A stretch of 64,000 nucleotides of DNA from Leifsonia sp052114085 (GTDB lineage: Bacteria > Actinomycetota > Actinomycetes > Actinomycetales > Microbacteriaceae). Under the pieces are notes generated by a model. It had not been told where the DNA came from. It did not search any database and was given only the letters and a program-made list of their open reading frames with translations. Each line of letters begins with the position of its first letter. Position 1 is the stretch's first letter. The DNA lies in the NCBI RefSeq assembly GCF_052114085.1, contig NZ_JBFREB010000001.1, positions 2,170,001 to 2,234,000 on the forward strand, given 5' to 3'. The position numbers and the translations under genes are program-made. This document shows positions 7,767-15,420 of this stretch, piece after piece.

Positions 7767-8573
7767 TCACCGGGTCAGGTCGGTGCCGTCGTTGCCGGCG
7801 TCCCGCACCGTCCGCCGGGGCGGCTCGCCGTTCGGCTCCGCGATCCCGAGATCGATCAGCTTGTCGAGGCCCACGGTCACACCGACCGCGGAGGCGGCGG
7901 CGCGCAGAGCGAGCATGATGCCCACTTCGTACGCCTCCGGCCCGATGGTGTCGTGGCGGATGATGAGCTGCTCCCCCGCACCGCCGAAGATCACTTGCTG
8001 CTGTGCGGAGACGCCGCGCATCCGGAGACTGTGGATGGGCACGCTCGCGACCTGCTGCCCGCGGGCGCGCTGGTCGGAGTGCGGTGCCTCCACTGGGCCC
8101 TTCGCCGCGCGCGCGGCGCCGATCAGCTCGGCGGTGCGCACGGCCGTCCCCGATGGGGAGTCCACCTTGCCTGCGCCGTGCGTCTCGATGATCTCGATGG
8201 AGTCGAAGAAGCGGGCCGCCACCGATGCGAAGGCGGTGCCCAGCGCGGAGCCGAGCGAGAAGTTGGGGATGACCACCGCTCCACGGCCCTCGTGCTGTGC
8301 CACGCGTCGCTCCAGGTCGAGGATGCGATCCGCCGACCATCCGGACGTCCCGACCAGCACGTTGAGCCCATTGTCGACCGCGAAGGCGACGATCAGCGGA
8401 CTCACCTGCGGCAGCGTCATGTCGACCAGCACGTCGGCGCCCAGCATGTCTTCGAGCGGCGAGTGGGAATCGAGCTGCGCCACCAGCTCCAGGTCGTCCG
8501 CCTGCTCGATGAGGCGGACCGCCACGCTTCCCAGTTTTCCGGTCGCCCCGGCGACAGCCACGCGAATGCTCAC
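7767..8573 (-). CDS. dapB: 4-hydroxy-tetrahydrodipicolinate reductase
   Basis: Second enzyme of the diaminopimelate branch, reducing the DapA product with NAD(P)H. In 268 residues, the Rossmann motif VAVAGATGKLG is at 5-15 and the substrate region ETHGAGKVDSPSGTA is at 131-145, with H132 and K136 in the places of the catalytic His and Lys. The second histidine normally found next to the first is G133 here; the DNA shows a clean codon, so this is a substitution and not a frameshift. Start is GTG 8573, 6 nt after TAGGCT, so it looks leaderless. Confidence 0.95.
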   Translation of the reverse strand: MSIRVAVAGATGKLGSVAVRLIEQADDLELVAQLDSHSPLEDMLGADVLVDMTLPQVSPLIVAFAVDNGLNVLVGTSGWSADRILDLERRVAQHEGRGAVVIPNFSLGSALGTAFASVAARFFDSIEIIETHGAGKVDSPSGTAVRTAELIGAARAAKGPVEAPHSDQRARGQQVASVPIHSLRMRGVSAQQQVIFGGAGEQLIIRHDTIGPEAYEVGIMLALRAAASAVGVTVGLDKLIDLGIAEPNGEPPRRTVRDAGNDGTDLTR

Positions 8574-8579
8574 CCGCCC

Positions 8580-8585
8580 AGCCTA
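8580..8585 (-). promoter_or_regulatory. Putative -10 element of dapB (leaderless)
   Basis: TAGGCT on the minus strand is followed by 6 nt (GGGCGG) and the GTG start at 8573. Confidence 0.5.
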
Positions 8586-8610
8586 CCTGCGGCGCCGCCG
8601 TGATCCTCCG

Positions 8611-8656
8611 GGCTACTCCGGTTCCCCCAGGGCTACTCCGGTTCACCCGGGGCTAC
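8611..8656 (+). repeat. 20-bp tandem repeat with partial third copy
   Basis: GGCTACTCCGGTTCCCCCAG is followed at once by GGCTACTCCGGTTCACCCGG (two mismatches) and a third GGCTAC. The third copy carries the TACGCT hexamer of the following gene. It lies in the 92-bp gap between divergent dapB and the acetyltransferase gene. Confidence 0.85.
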
Positions 8657-8659
8657 GCT
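8654..8659 (+). promoter_or_regulatory. Putative -10 element of the GNAT gene at 8666 (leaderless)
   Basis: TACGCT ends 6 nt before the ATG, with no ribosome binding site. The hexamer belongs to the partial third unit of the tandem repeat just upstream. Confidence 0.45.
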
Positions 8660-8665
8660 GGGGCG

Positions 8666-9169
8666 ATGGTGTCTTTCGCAGACGTCGCCGTCACCGACGC
8701 GACCGCCCACCGGATGCTGTCCGACTATTTCGCGGAGCGCGCCGAGACCTTCCCCTCCGCGCAGGGCGCATACCGCACTGCGTTTCCCGACCCCGGCCAG
8801 TTCGTCGCGCCCAGCGGCGTCTTCCTCCTCGCCTACGACGACGGCGTCGAGGTGGGGTGCGGCGGAGTCCGGGAGCTGCGCGTCCCGCTCACGGACACCG
8901 GTGACGACAGCCCTGTTGTGCGCTACGAGATCAAGCACCTCTGGGTCTCGCCGTCACGCCGCGGCAGCGGTTACGGCCGCGCCATCCTGGCGGAACTGGA
9001 GTTGCGCGCTCGCGGATTCGGGGCGACCGAGGTCGTCCTCGACACCAACGAGAGCCTGGAAGCGGCGGGCCGTCTGTACCGCTCCCACGGCTACGAGAGC
9101 ATCCAGCCGTACAACGACAACCCCAACGCGACCGACTGGTTCCGCAAGCCGCTCCAGCCTCTCGCCTGA
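8666..9169 (+). CDS. GNAT family N-acetyltransferase
   Basis: 167-residue acetyltransferase. The acetyl-CoA motif is at about residues 92-111, within LWVSPSRRGSGYGRAILAEL, followed by VVLDTNESLEAAGRLYRSHG, typical of small-molecule or peptide N-acetyltransferases. The end, YNDNPNATDWFRKPL, matches a common actinobacterial subgroup whose substrate I do not know. ATG 8666 was preferred to in-frame codons upstream because those fall in the tandem repeat and because a -10-like hexamer sits 6 nt ahead. It is a single-gene unit between divergent dapB and the convergent phosphatase gene. Confidence 0.85.
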   Translation: MVSFADVAVTDATAHRMLSDYFAERAETFPSAQGAYRTAFPDPGQFVAPSGVFLLAYDDGVEVGCGGVRELRVPLTDTGDDSPVVRYEIKHLWVSPSRRGSGYGRAILAELELRARGFGATEVVLDTNESLEAAGRLYRSHGYESIQPYNDNPNATDWFRKPLQPLA

Positions 9170-9187
9170 GCGCTCGGGGCCCGCGAC

Positions 9188-9790
9188 CTAGACCGGCTGG
9201 AGTTCGGGGAGGCCGGTGCGCAGCTCGACCGGCAGGTGGCCGAGGTCGTTGTGCACGACCAGCACGGGAGGCTTCGCGCTCCGCACCCGGATGATCGTCA
9301 GGCCGCAGTTGGCCTGGTTGAGTCCCAGCCAGCGCCAGTCCGGAGCGTCGAAGACGTGCCGCACGAACCATCCGATCACGAAGTTGTGGGTGACCAGCAG
9401 GTCGTGCCGGTCCCCCATCGCCGGGGTCAGGAACTCGTGGACGGCGTCGTCCATCTGCGCGTGCCCGGCCTCGATCTCCGCCGCCGTCACCGGGCCGAAG
9501 AACGACTCGAACGCCTTCGGCATGTCCGGAGTCGGGCCCGATGGGATGCAGTCGAACAGCAGGCTCGACGGCTGCGGATCCAGCGACGGCATGCGCTCGG
9601 CCATGATCGCCGCGGTCTCGGTCGCGCGATTCAGTGGCGAGTGGTACATCGACGTGAACGGGATGCCGCTCAGGCGCTCCGCGATCAGTTGCGCCTGGCG
9701 CTTCCCGCGCGGCGAGAGCGGGCCGTCCGGCATCCCGTGCTCGGCGTCCTGCTGCTCGCCGTGACGCACCAGGTAGATGTAATGGGGCAC
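9188..9790 (-). CDS. Histidine phosphatase family protein
   Basis: 200-residue member of the phosphoglycerate mutase-like superfamily. The phosphoacceptor motif LVRHGE has H10, and the second catalytic histidine is H135 in LLVTHNF. Arg in SPLNRATETA completes the phosphate pocket. It is more likely a phosphatase than a glycolytic mutase, given its size and lack of mutase-specific loops. Start is GTG 9790. It follows the M16 peptidase gene by 38 nt on the same strand and may share its message. Confidence 0.88.
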   Translation of the reverse strand: MPHYIYLVRHGEQQDAEHGMPDGPLSPRGKRQAQLIAERLSGIPFTSMYHSPLNRATETAAIMAERMPSLDPQPSSLLFDCIPSGPTPDMPKAFESFFGPVTAAEIEAGHAQMDDAVHEFLTPAMGDRHDLLVTHNFVIGWFVRHVFDAPDWRWLGLNQANCGLTIIRVRSAKPPVLVVHNDLGHLPVELRTGLPELQPV

Positions 9791-9828
9791 GAAGGTGGAC
9801 CTTTCGGTGGTGGAGCGGAGGGGGCGGA

Positions 9829-11187
9829 TCAGGGAGCGAGACCGGCGAACATGTCGTCGGTGACGCTCCCCACCGCAGCGACAGAGATCGGCCGGCCCGC
9901 CAGGTCGGCGGCGAGGTCGCGCACATCGTCAACGGTGACGAGGTGCAGGCGGCGGAGGCTCTCATCCAAGTCGGCGAACTCTCCCAGGGTGATCTCCGCC
10001 CGGCCGAGGCGTGACATGCGGGTGTCCGAGTCCTCCAGCGCCAGGGCGGCGCCGCCGGAGAGCTGGCCGACAGCGCGGCGCAGCTCGTCGGCGCTCACGC
10101 CTCCCGACGCCAGCCGCCGCAGCTCGTCCAGCATCAGCTCGGCGACCTGCCGCGCCTTCGCCGGCGCGCATCCCGCATAGAGGCCGAACACTCCGGCGTC
10201 CGAGTAGGAGCCGGAGAAGGAGTACACCGCATAGGCGAGGCCCCGGCGCTCGCGGACCTCCTGGAACAGGCGGCTCGACATCCCGCCGCCCAGGATGGAG
10301 TTGAGGACGCTCATCGTCGTCCGGCGCTCGTCGGTCGCGACGATCCCGGGCATCCCGATGAAAAGGTTGGCCTGCTCGGTGGGGCGCTGGACCGTCACGA
10401 TCGCGTTCCCGCGCTCGATGTCCGCGACGGTGCCGGCCCGACGCTCGACGGGCTTGGCGGCGAGGGTCAGGTCCCAGCCGGCGGCGACGAGCGAGCGCTC
10501 GACACCGGCGACGAGCAGGTCATGGTCGACTGCGCCGGCCGCGGTGACCACCAGGTCCTGGGGCCGGTAGTTCGCCCGATAGTGTTCCCACACGCCGTCA
10601 CGGGTGGCGGCGCGAATCGTGTCCGGGCGGCCGCCGATCGGACGACCGAGGGGATGTGCGCCGAGTACGGCCTGGAACATCCGCTCGCTCGCCACATCGC
10701 CGGGATCGTCCTCCGCCATCGACAGCTCTTCGAGGATGACGCCGCGCTCGTTCTCGAACTCGGAAGGATCGAGAACCGACGAGGTCAGCATGTCGCCGAG
10801 GACCTCGACCGCCATGGCGAGGTCGCGATCCTGCACCTTGGCGTAGTAGCAGGTGTACTCCTTGGCGGTCATCGCGTTGTGCTCGCCGCCGACCGAGTCG
10901 AAAGACACCGCGATGTCGAGCGCGGTGCGCGTCCGGGTCCCCTTGAAGAGCAGGTGCTCCAGGAAGTGCGTCGACCCGAGCGAGCCGGGGTGGCCCGGCT
11001 TCCCGTCGCTTTCGTCGCGGGATCCGACCGCGACCCAGTAGCCGAGCGTGGCACTGCGCGCGCCGGGAACCTGCTCGCTGAGGATGCGGACACCGCTCGG
11101 AAGGATCGTCCGGCGGACCAGCGCTTCGCCGGAAGCGGCGAAGGTGAGGTCGGCCACACCGAGCGGGAGGTCGACTGCGCTGTTCAT
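9829..11187 (-). CDS. M16 family zinc metallopeptidase
   Basis: 452-residue peptidase of the processing-peptidase type. The inverted zinc motif HFLEH is at residues 74-78 and the distal glutamate pair is E153/E154 in VILEELSMAED. RxxGLAYAVYSFSGSY in the second half is the usual substrate-clamp region. The ATG at 11187 gives the normal family N-terminus; the reading frame stays open to 11382, but that stretch covers the divergent promoter region. It sits near dapB, as in other actinobacteria, where pnp commonly precedes it; pnp is absent here and a TetR gene lies upstream. Confidence 0.93.
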   Translation of the reverse strand: MNSAVDLPLGVADLTFAASGEALVRRTILPSGVRILSEQVPGARSATLGYWVAVGSRDESDGKPGHPGSLGSTHFLEHLLFKGTRTRTALDIAVSFDSVGGEHNAMTAKEYTCYYAKVQDRDLAMAVEVLGDMLTSSVLDPSEFENERGVILEELSMAEDDPGDVASERMFQAVLGAHPLGRPIGGRPDTIRAATRDGVWEHYRANYRPQDLVVTAAGAVDHDLLVAGVERSLVAAGWDLTLAAKPVERRAGTVADIERGNAIVTVQRPTEQANLFIGMPGIVATDERRTTMSVLNSILGGGMSSRLFQEVRERRGLAYAVYSFSGSYSDAGVFGLYAGCAPAKARQVAELMLDELRRLASGGVSADELRRAVGQLSGGAALALEDSDTRMSRLGRAEITLGEFADLDESLRRLHLVTVDDVRDLAADLAGRPISVAAVGSVTDDMFAGLAP

Positions 11188-11194
11188 CCCCTCC

Positions 11195-11200
11195 ACCCTA
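11195..11200 (-). promoter_or_regulatory. Putative -10 element of the M16 gene (leaderless)
   Basis: TAGGGT on the minus strand is followed by GGAGGGG and the ATG at 11187. The purine run abuts the start codon, too close to act as a Shine-Dalgarno site, so leaderless initiation is favoured. Confidence 0.4.
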
Positions 11201-11244
11201 CGCCAGGCGGCCACGAAAGCCCGTGTTCCATAAAACGAGGACAA

Positions 11245-11271
11245 ACAGACTCGTCTGTCTACTGCTATACT
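11245..11271 (+). promoter_or_regulatory. Promoter with TetR-type operator for the regulator at 11330
   Basis: A perfect inverted repeat, ACAGAC-TC-GTCTGT (11245-11258), lies just upstream of TATACT (11266-11271), the best -10 hexamer in the window. The operator covers the -35/spacer region, so binding should block transcription. Autoregulation by the adjacent TetR protein is the natural inference; the divergent M16 gene could also respond. Confidence 0.65.
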
Positions 11272-11329
11272 GCTCGGAGTAGAAGCCGGAGGCGGTCCCT
11301 CGCCTCCCCAGCAGAAGGAGTCGTGCCGG

Positions 11330-11914
11330 ATGGTCGTAAGTGCCCGAGCGACCATCCGGCCACCCGCGCCGTCGAAGATCAAGATCCTCGCAACAGCGGA
11401 CGCGCTCTTCTACCAGGAGGGCATCCACACCGTCGGCGTCGACCGCATCATCGCCGGAGCGCGCGTCACGAAGGCCACCTTCTACAAGCACTACCGGTCG
11501 AAAGACCTGCTCATCATCGCGTACGTGGAAGGCCGCGACCGCCAGGTCCGCGACTGGTTCGCCGAGCAGGAGGCCACCTTCGACGACCCGCGCCTGATCG
11601 CCCGAGCGCTCGTGGATGCGATCAACGAGGACGCGGTGAATCCCGACTTCCACGGCGACCCGTTCATCAACGCGGCAGCCCAGTTCTCGGACGAGAACGA
11701 CCCCGTGCGCGTGGCCGTGACGGCGCACCGCGACTGGTACGCGGACCACATCGAGGAGCTGTTCCGCCGGATCGGTCACCCGCGCCCGGGCGACGCGGCC
11801 GACGACCTCATCCTGGCCCGCGACGGCGCGCTCGCCGGCGGGTACGTGGGAGACCCCATCGCGGCGGGCGCGGCCCTGCATCGCGCGCTCGAGCGCATCC
11901 TCGCCGAGGCGTAG
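11330..11914 (+). CDS. TetR/AcrR family transcriptional regulator
   Basis: 194 residues. The N-terminal DNA-binding domain (about 18-64) includes ILATADALFYQEGIHTVGVD and TKATFYKHYRSKDLL, the classic TetR helix-turn-helix. The C-terminal ligand domain is generic. An AGAAGGAG site about 9 nt upstream supports ATG 11330. Its own promoter carries a palindromic operator, pointing to autorepression. No obvious target operon lies beside it: the next gene is convergent. The base composition of the first codons (basic, Pro-rich) matches the rest of the window. Confidence 0.92.
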   Translation: MVVSARATIRPPAPSKIKILATADALFYQEGIHTVGVDRIIAGARVTKATFYKHYRSKDLLIIAYVEGRDRQVRDWFAEQEATFDDPRLIARALVDAINEDAVNPDFHGDPFINAAAQFSDENDPVRVAVTAHRDWYADHIEELFRRIGHPRPGDAADDLILARDGALAGGYVGDPIAAGAALHRALERILAEA

Positions 11915-11930
11915 CCCCCCGTCGCGCGCG

Positions 11931-11962
11931 CTCGCGCTGCGTCCTCGCGCTGCGTCCTCGCG
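11931..11962 (+). repeat. 13-bp tandem repeat
   Basis: CTCGCGCTGCGTC occurs twice in direct succession with a partial third copy, 17 nt after the TetR stop. GC-rich inverted segments around it could form a weak terminator. Confidence 0.6.
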
Positions 11963-11983
11963 AACGAGGCGGGCGCGAGCGAC

Positions 11984-12032
11984 TGGTCCCAACATGCCGT
12001 TGCGCGGCAGTCAGAACGGCATTTCGGGACCA
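11984..12032. terminator. Large hairpin between convergent genes
   Basis: Arms TGGTCCCAACATGCCGTT and AACGGCATTTCGGGACCA pair at 16 of 18 positions around a 13-nt loop. The hairpin sits between the ends of the TetR gene and the aldo/keto reductase gene, so it could terminate both. No T run is present. Confidence 0.55.
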
Positions 12033-12073
12033 TCGGATGCGGCTCCGCCGCGCGAAGCAGGTGGCGCGAGCGG

Positions 12074-13219
12074 CTACTCGGAGACGCGGTCGAGGTCGAG
12101 CATCTGCGCGCGGGTCAGGCGGATGCCCGCTGCCGCCATGAGCGCATCGACCTGGTCGGGGCGGCTGGCGCTCGCGACCGGCGCGACGATGGTGCGCTTC
12201 GCCAGCAGCCACGCGAGGGCGATGCTCGCCGGCGCCACCCGGTGCTCCGTGGCGATGCGGTCCAGCACGGCCAGCACCCGCTGCCCGCGCCGGTTCACGT
12301 ACGCGGACGCCCGGATGCTGCGCGCGCCGGCGGTGAGGTCGCTCTTGGAGCGGTACTTGCCGGTGAGGAAGCCGTTGGCCAAGGCGTAGTACGGCATGAC
12401 CGCCAGCCCCTGCGCGGCCGCGACGATGCGGGGCGCGCTCTCGAACTCGGTGCGGTGCATGAGGTTGTACTGGTTCTGGATGGCGACGAACTTTGGCAGC
12501 CCGGACGAGGCCAGGATGCGCGCCTCGATCAGACGGTCCGCGCTGAAGTTGGATGCGGCCAGGTAGCGCACCTTGCCGCTCTCGATGAGCCACTCGGCGG
12601 TCGCCAGGCTGTCTTCGAGCGGCGTCTCGGGGTCGTCGTCGTGGAAGTACAGCACGTCGATGTAGTCGGTCTTCAGGCGCTCGAGCGACGCCTCGACGGC
12701 GCGAACGATACTGACCGCGCCGAGCCCGGGGTTCTCGTGGTGACGCCCGATCTTCGTGCCGACGACAACGCGGTCGCGGTTGCCGCGCTCGCGCATCCAC
12801 GTTCCGATGAGCACCTCGCTGCGGCCGCCGACGTAGCTGTCCGCGGTGTCGATGAAGTTGCCGCCGAGTTCGGTGAAGCGGTCGAGGATGGCGAGGGAGG
12901 TGTCGCCGTCGGCCGTCCACCCGAAAACACTCGCGCCGAGCGAGAGCGGGTACACGGCCAGGTCGCTCTCGCCGATGCGGCGCGGCGCGATGATGGACAG
13001 CGGACCGGTGCTCGCGATGGACGGGTCGATGTCGACGACGCCGGTGGGAGGCTCCGCCGTGCCAGCGCGGGCGAGCTCGCGCGCGGGGGCGCCGGGACGC
13101 TCGGTCGTGCGTGCGGGAGCGGCAGCCGAAACCGCCGTCGCGGCAGCCGCTTGGCGAGCGGAGTCGTGGGTTCGGAGACCCACCGTCTCAAGCAGGCGCA
13201 GGGGAAGTGACTGTGGCAT
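12074..13219 (-). CDS. Aldo/keto reductase with long N-terminal extension
   Basis: 381 residues. The catalytic domain begins near residue 85 and carries the tetrad: Asp and Tyr in FIDTADSYVGG, Lys in VVVGTKIG, His in DVLYFHDDD. It should reduce carbonyls with NADPH. The first 80 residues are Ala/Pro/Arg-rich and look disordered, which is unusual for this family. I placed the start at ATG 13219 because GGGAGGGGGAG precedes it; a start nearer the domain is possible, and the real N-terminus is the least certain point. It is monocistronic, with a 16-bp palindrome upstream. Confidence 0.82.
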   Translation of the reverse strand: MPQSLPLRLLETVGLRTHDSARQAAAATAVSAAAPARTTERPGAPARELARAGTAEPPTGVVDIDPSIASTGPLSIIAPRRIGESDLAVYPLSLGASVFGWTADGDTSLAILDRFTELGGNFIDTADSYVGGRSEVLIGTWMRERGNRDRVVVGTKIGRHHENPGLGAVSIVRAVEASLERLKTDYIDVLYFHDDDPETPLEDSLATAEWLIESGKVRYLAASNFSADRLIEARILASSGLPKFVAIQNQYNLMHRTEFESAPRIVAAAQGLAVMPYYALANGFLTGKYRSKSDLTAGARSIRASAYVNRRGQRVLAVLDRIATEHRVAPASIALAWLLAKRTIVAPVASASRPDQVDALMAAAGIRLTRAQMLDLDRVSE

Positions 13220-13286
13220 TTCTCCCCCTCCCCGGGCTCTGTCTCGACGCGTTCCGTCGCGCGTCATTCGCACCGGAGCCGGTACC

Positions 13287-13302
13287 CTCGAATCGTTTCG
13301 AG
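13287..13302. promoter_or_regulatory. Palindrome upstream of the aldo/keto reductase gene
   Basis: CTCGAA-TCGT-TTCGAG is a perfect 6-4-6 inverted repeat, 68 nt before the ATG and just downstream of a possible -35 (TTGAAG at 13306-13311, minus strand). Position and symmetry suggest a repressor site. It does not match the spacing of the actinobacterial LexA box. Confidence 0.4.
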
Positions 13303-13403
13303 AACCTTCAACTACCGAGCGAATACTTGAAGATTACGGCATGCCTCCGACACCAACGGGACGAAACGGGTGAACCCCGGCGGAATCCTAGGTCACAGTT
13401 TCA

Positions 13404-14225
13404 TCACGAACGGCGGAGCACCGCACGAGCGTGCGCGAGCACCGGTCCGTCGATCATCCGTCCGGCGTGTCGGAACACCCCGCCACCCGCGTTCTCCGCC
13501 GCCGCCAGCAGCTCGCGAGCCGCCTCGACCTCTGCCGGATCGGGCCGGTAAGCCGCTCGGATCGTCTCCACCTGACCCGGGTGGATGCACGCCGTCGCGG
13601 CGAATCCGACCGCGACCGCATCCTCAGCCTCGGCGGCCAGGCCGTCGAGGTCGGCGATGTCCAGATGGACGGTGTCGATCGCGTGCACCCCGGCCGCCCC
13701 GGCGGCCAGCAGCACCGCCGACCGGGCGAACCGGGCGACATCGCGATAGCGGCCGTCGGCGAACCGGCTGGAGGTGCCGCCCAGCGAGGCGACCAGGTCC
13801 TCCGCGCCCCACATCAGCGCGAGCACACCCGGAGCTCGCGCCAGCTCCGGCGCCGCCAGCACGCCGGCGGCCGTCTCGCAGAGCGCGATCACGTCGTAGT
13901 CGGAGAGACCCGCGACGTCGGCCGCGCTCTCCGCCTTCGGGAGCATCGCCGCGCGGTAGGGGGTCGCGGCGAGCGCCGAGAGGTCGGCGTCATGATCGTC
14001 GCTGCCGGCGGGGTTCACCCGGACGATGACCCGGGCAGGATCGAGGTCGGACACGACCAGCGCCTCCCGGGCGGCCGATCGCCGTGCGGGGTCGACGGCA
14101 TCCTCCAGGTCGAGGATGACCGCATCCGCCCGCTCCAACGCTTTCGCGAATCGTTCCGGCCGATCGGCCGGGCAGAACAGCAGCGCCGGCCCCCACGGGA
14201 ACGCTTTGTCGGCGCTCTCCCTCAC
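13404..14225 (-). CDS. CitE-like HpcH/HpaI family acyl-CoA lyase
   Basis: 273-residue TIM-barrel lyase of the citrate lyase beta-like group. Mg-binding and acyl-CoA motifs are visible as LDLEDAV, VRVNP and LMWGAEDLVASLGG. There are no CitD/CitF partners, so it is not classical citrate lyase. It is the last gene of the leucine operon; in M. tuberculosis the protein in the same position (Rv2498c) is known as a beta-hydroxyacyl-CoA lyase acting in leucine and itaconate breakdown. I infer cleavage of 3-hydroxy-3-methylglutaryl-CoA or citramalyl-CoA. GTG 14225 overlaps the MaoC stop as GTGA, which decides the start. Confidence 0.88.
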   Translation of the reverse strand: MRESADKAFPWGPALLFCPADRPERFAKALERADAVILDLEDAVDPARRSAAREALVVSDLDPARVIVRVNPAGSDDHDADLSALAATPYRAAMLPKAESAADVAGLSDYDVIALCETAAGVLAAPELARAPGVLALMWGAEDLVASLGGTSSRFADGRYRDVARFARSAVLLAAGAAGVHAIDTVHLDIADLDGLAAEAEDAVAVGFAATACIHPGQVETIRAAYRPDPAEVEAARELLAAAENAGGGVFRHAGRMIDGPVLAHARAVLRRS

Positions 14226-14776
14226 AGGATGCCGTCCGGCGCGGTCGCGCCCGGGTCCAGTGCGTCCGCGTCGGGTTCCCCGGCCTCTCCCCCGCCGAGT
14301 CCGAGCGGCGACGCATCCCGGCACCACACCATGACCTGGCGGGTGGCGGTCGCGACGACGACGCCGTCCTGGTTGCGACCGGTGTGTTCGAGTGTGACGA
14401 TGCCCTGCCCGGGCCGGGAGGCGGAGAGCCGCTTGGCGAGCACGACGGTCTCCGAATAGAGCGTGTCGCCGTGGTGCAGCGGATGCGGGAAGGCCACCTC
14501 GCTGAAGCCCAGGTTCGCGACGATCGTGCCCTGAGTGAGTTGCGTCACGGAGGCGCCGACGATGGTGGCGAGCGTGAACATCGAGTTCACCAGCCGCTCA
14601 CCGAAGGGCTGCCGCGCCGACCAGGCCGCATCCAGGTGCAGCGCCTGCGTGTTCATCGTGAGCGTCGTGAAGAAGACGTTGTCGGCCTCCGTCACGGTGC
14701 GCCCCGGCCGATGCAGGTAGCGCGTCTCCGGCTCGAACTCCTCGTAATACAGCCCGCGCTGCTCGATCTCCCTCAC
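14222..14776 (-). CDS. MaoC family (hot-dog fold) acyl-CoA hydratase
   Basis: 184 residues; VTEADNVFFTTLTMNTQALHLD (about 28-49) and ERLVNSMFTLATIVG are typical of the long-helix hot-dog hydratases next to CitE-like lyases. It should hydrate an enoyl-CoA such as 3-methylglutaconyl-CoA or itaconyl-CoA for the following lyase. No crotonase-type enoyl-CoA hydratase is encoded in the operon, so this protein is the best candidate for that step. Both ends overlap neighbours by 4 nt (GTGA), meaning tight translational coupling. The last 25 residues are Gly/Asp/Pro-rich and look disordered. Confidence 0.88.
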   Translation of the reverse strand: MREIEQRGLYYEEFEPETRYLHRPGRTVTEADNVFFTTLTMNTQALHLDAAWSARQPFGERLVNSMFTLATIVGASVTQLTQGTIVANLGFSEVAFPHPLHHGDTLYSETVVLAKRLSASRPGQGIVTLEHTGRNQDGVVVATATRQVMVWCRDASPLGLGGGEAGEPDADALDPGATAPDGIL

Positions 14777-15420
14777 GACGCCGCCTCCATCTCGACCGCG
14801 AGCGGTGCGCCGGTCGCGGCGACCACCTCATCCACGGTGACACCGGGCGCGGTCTCGCGCAGCACCAGCCCATCGGCGGTGACGTCGATGACGGCGAGGT
14901 CGGTGATGATGCGGTCGACGCATCCCGTGCCGGTGAGCGGCAGGGTGCACGTGGCGAGGATCTTCGGCCGGCCCTCCTTGTCGACGTGGTCCATCATGAC
15001 GATCAGTCGTTTGGCGCCGAAGACGAGATCCATCGCTCCGCCCATCCCCTTCACCATCTTGCCGGGGATCATCCAGTTGGCGAGGTCGCCGGTCTCCGAC
15101 ACCTCCATCGCGCCGAGCACGGCCAGGTCGACGTGGCCGCCGCGCACCATCCCGAACGACAGAGACGAGTCGAAGAAGGCGGCGCCGCGGTTCACGGTGA
15201 CGGTCTCCTTGCCCGCGTTGATGAGGTCGGGGTCGACCGCGTCGTCCGCCGGGTAGGGGCCGACGCCGAGCACCCCGTTCTCGGAGTGGAGGATCACCTC
15301 GACTCCCTCGGGGATGTAGTTCGGGATGAGCGTGGGCATACCGATCCCGAGGTTGACGTACTGGCCGTTCTCCAGTTCGCGCGCCACGCGGGCCGCGAGT
15401 TCGGTGCGTGTGAGACTCAT
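14773..15420 (-). CDS. scoB: CoA-transferase subunit B (3-oxoacid type)
   Basis: 215 residues. The catalytic glutamate lies in ILHSENGVLG (E47). GIGMPTLIPNYIP at 26-38 and MGGAMDLVFGAKR are standard for the beta subunit of succinyl-CoA:3-oxoacid CoA-transferases. With subunit A it would move CoA from succinyl-CoA to acetoacetate, the end product of leucine breakdown, or to itaconate. It overlaps scoA by ATGA and the MaoC gene by GTGA. Confidence 0.9.
   Translation of the reverse strand: MSLTRTELAARVARELENGQYVNLGIGMPTLIPNYIPEGVEVILHSENGVLGVGPYPADDAVDPDLINAGKETVTVNRGAAFFDSSLSFGMVRGGHVDLAVLGAMEVSETGDLANWMIPGKMVKGMGGAMDLVFGAKRLIVMMDHVDKEGRPKILATCTLPLTGTGCVDRIITDLAVIDVTADGLVLRETAPGVTVDEVVAATGAPLAVEMEAAS

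Noticed and set aside
8127..8180. Frameshift in dapB explaining the missing second histidine
   Set aside because: The reading frame and flanking motifs (IEIIETH, GKVDSPSGTA) are continuous; it is a codon substitution.
13287..13302. LexA (SOS) box upstream of the aldo/keto reductase
   Set aside because: CGAA and TTCG are 4 nt apart, while the actinobacterial LexA site needs 6 between them.
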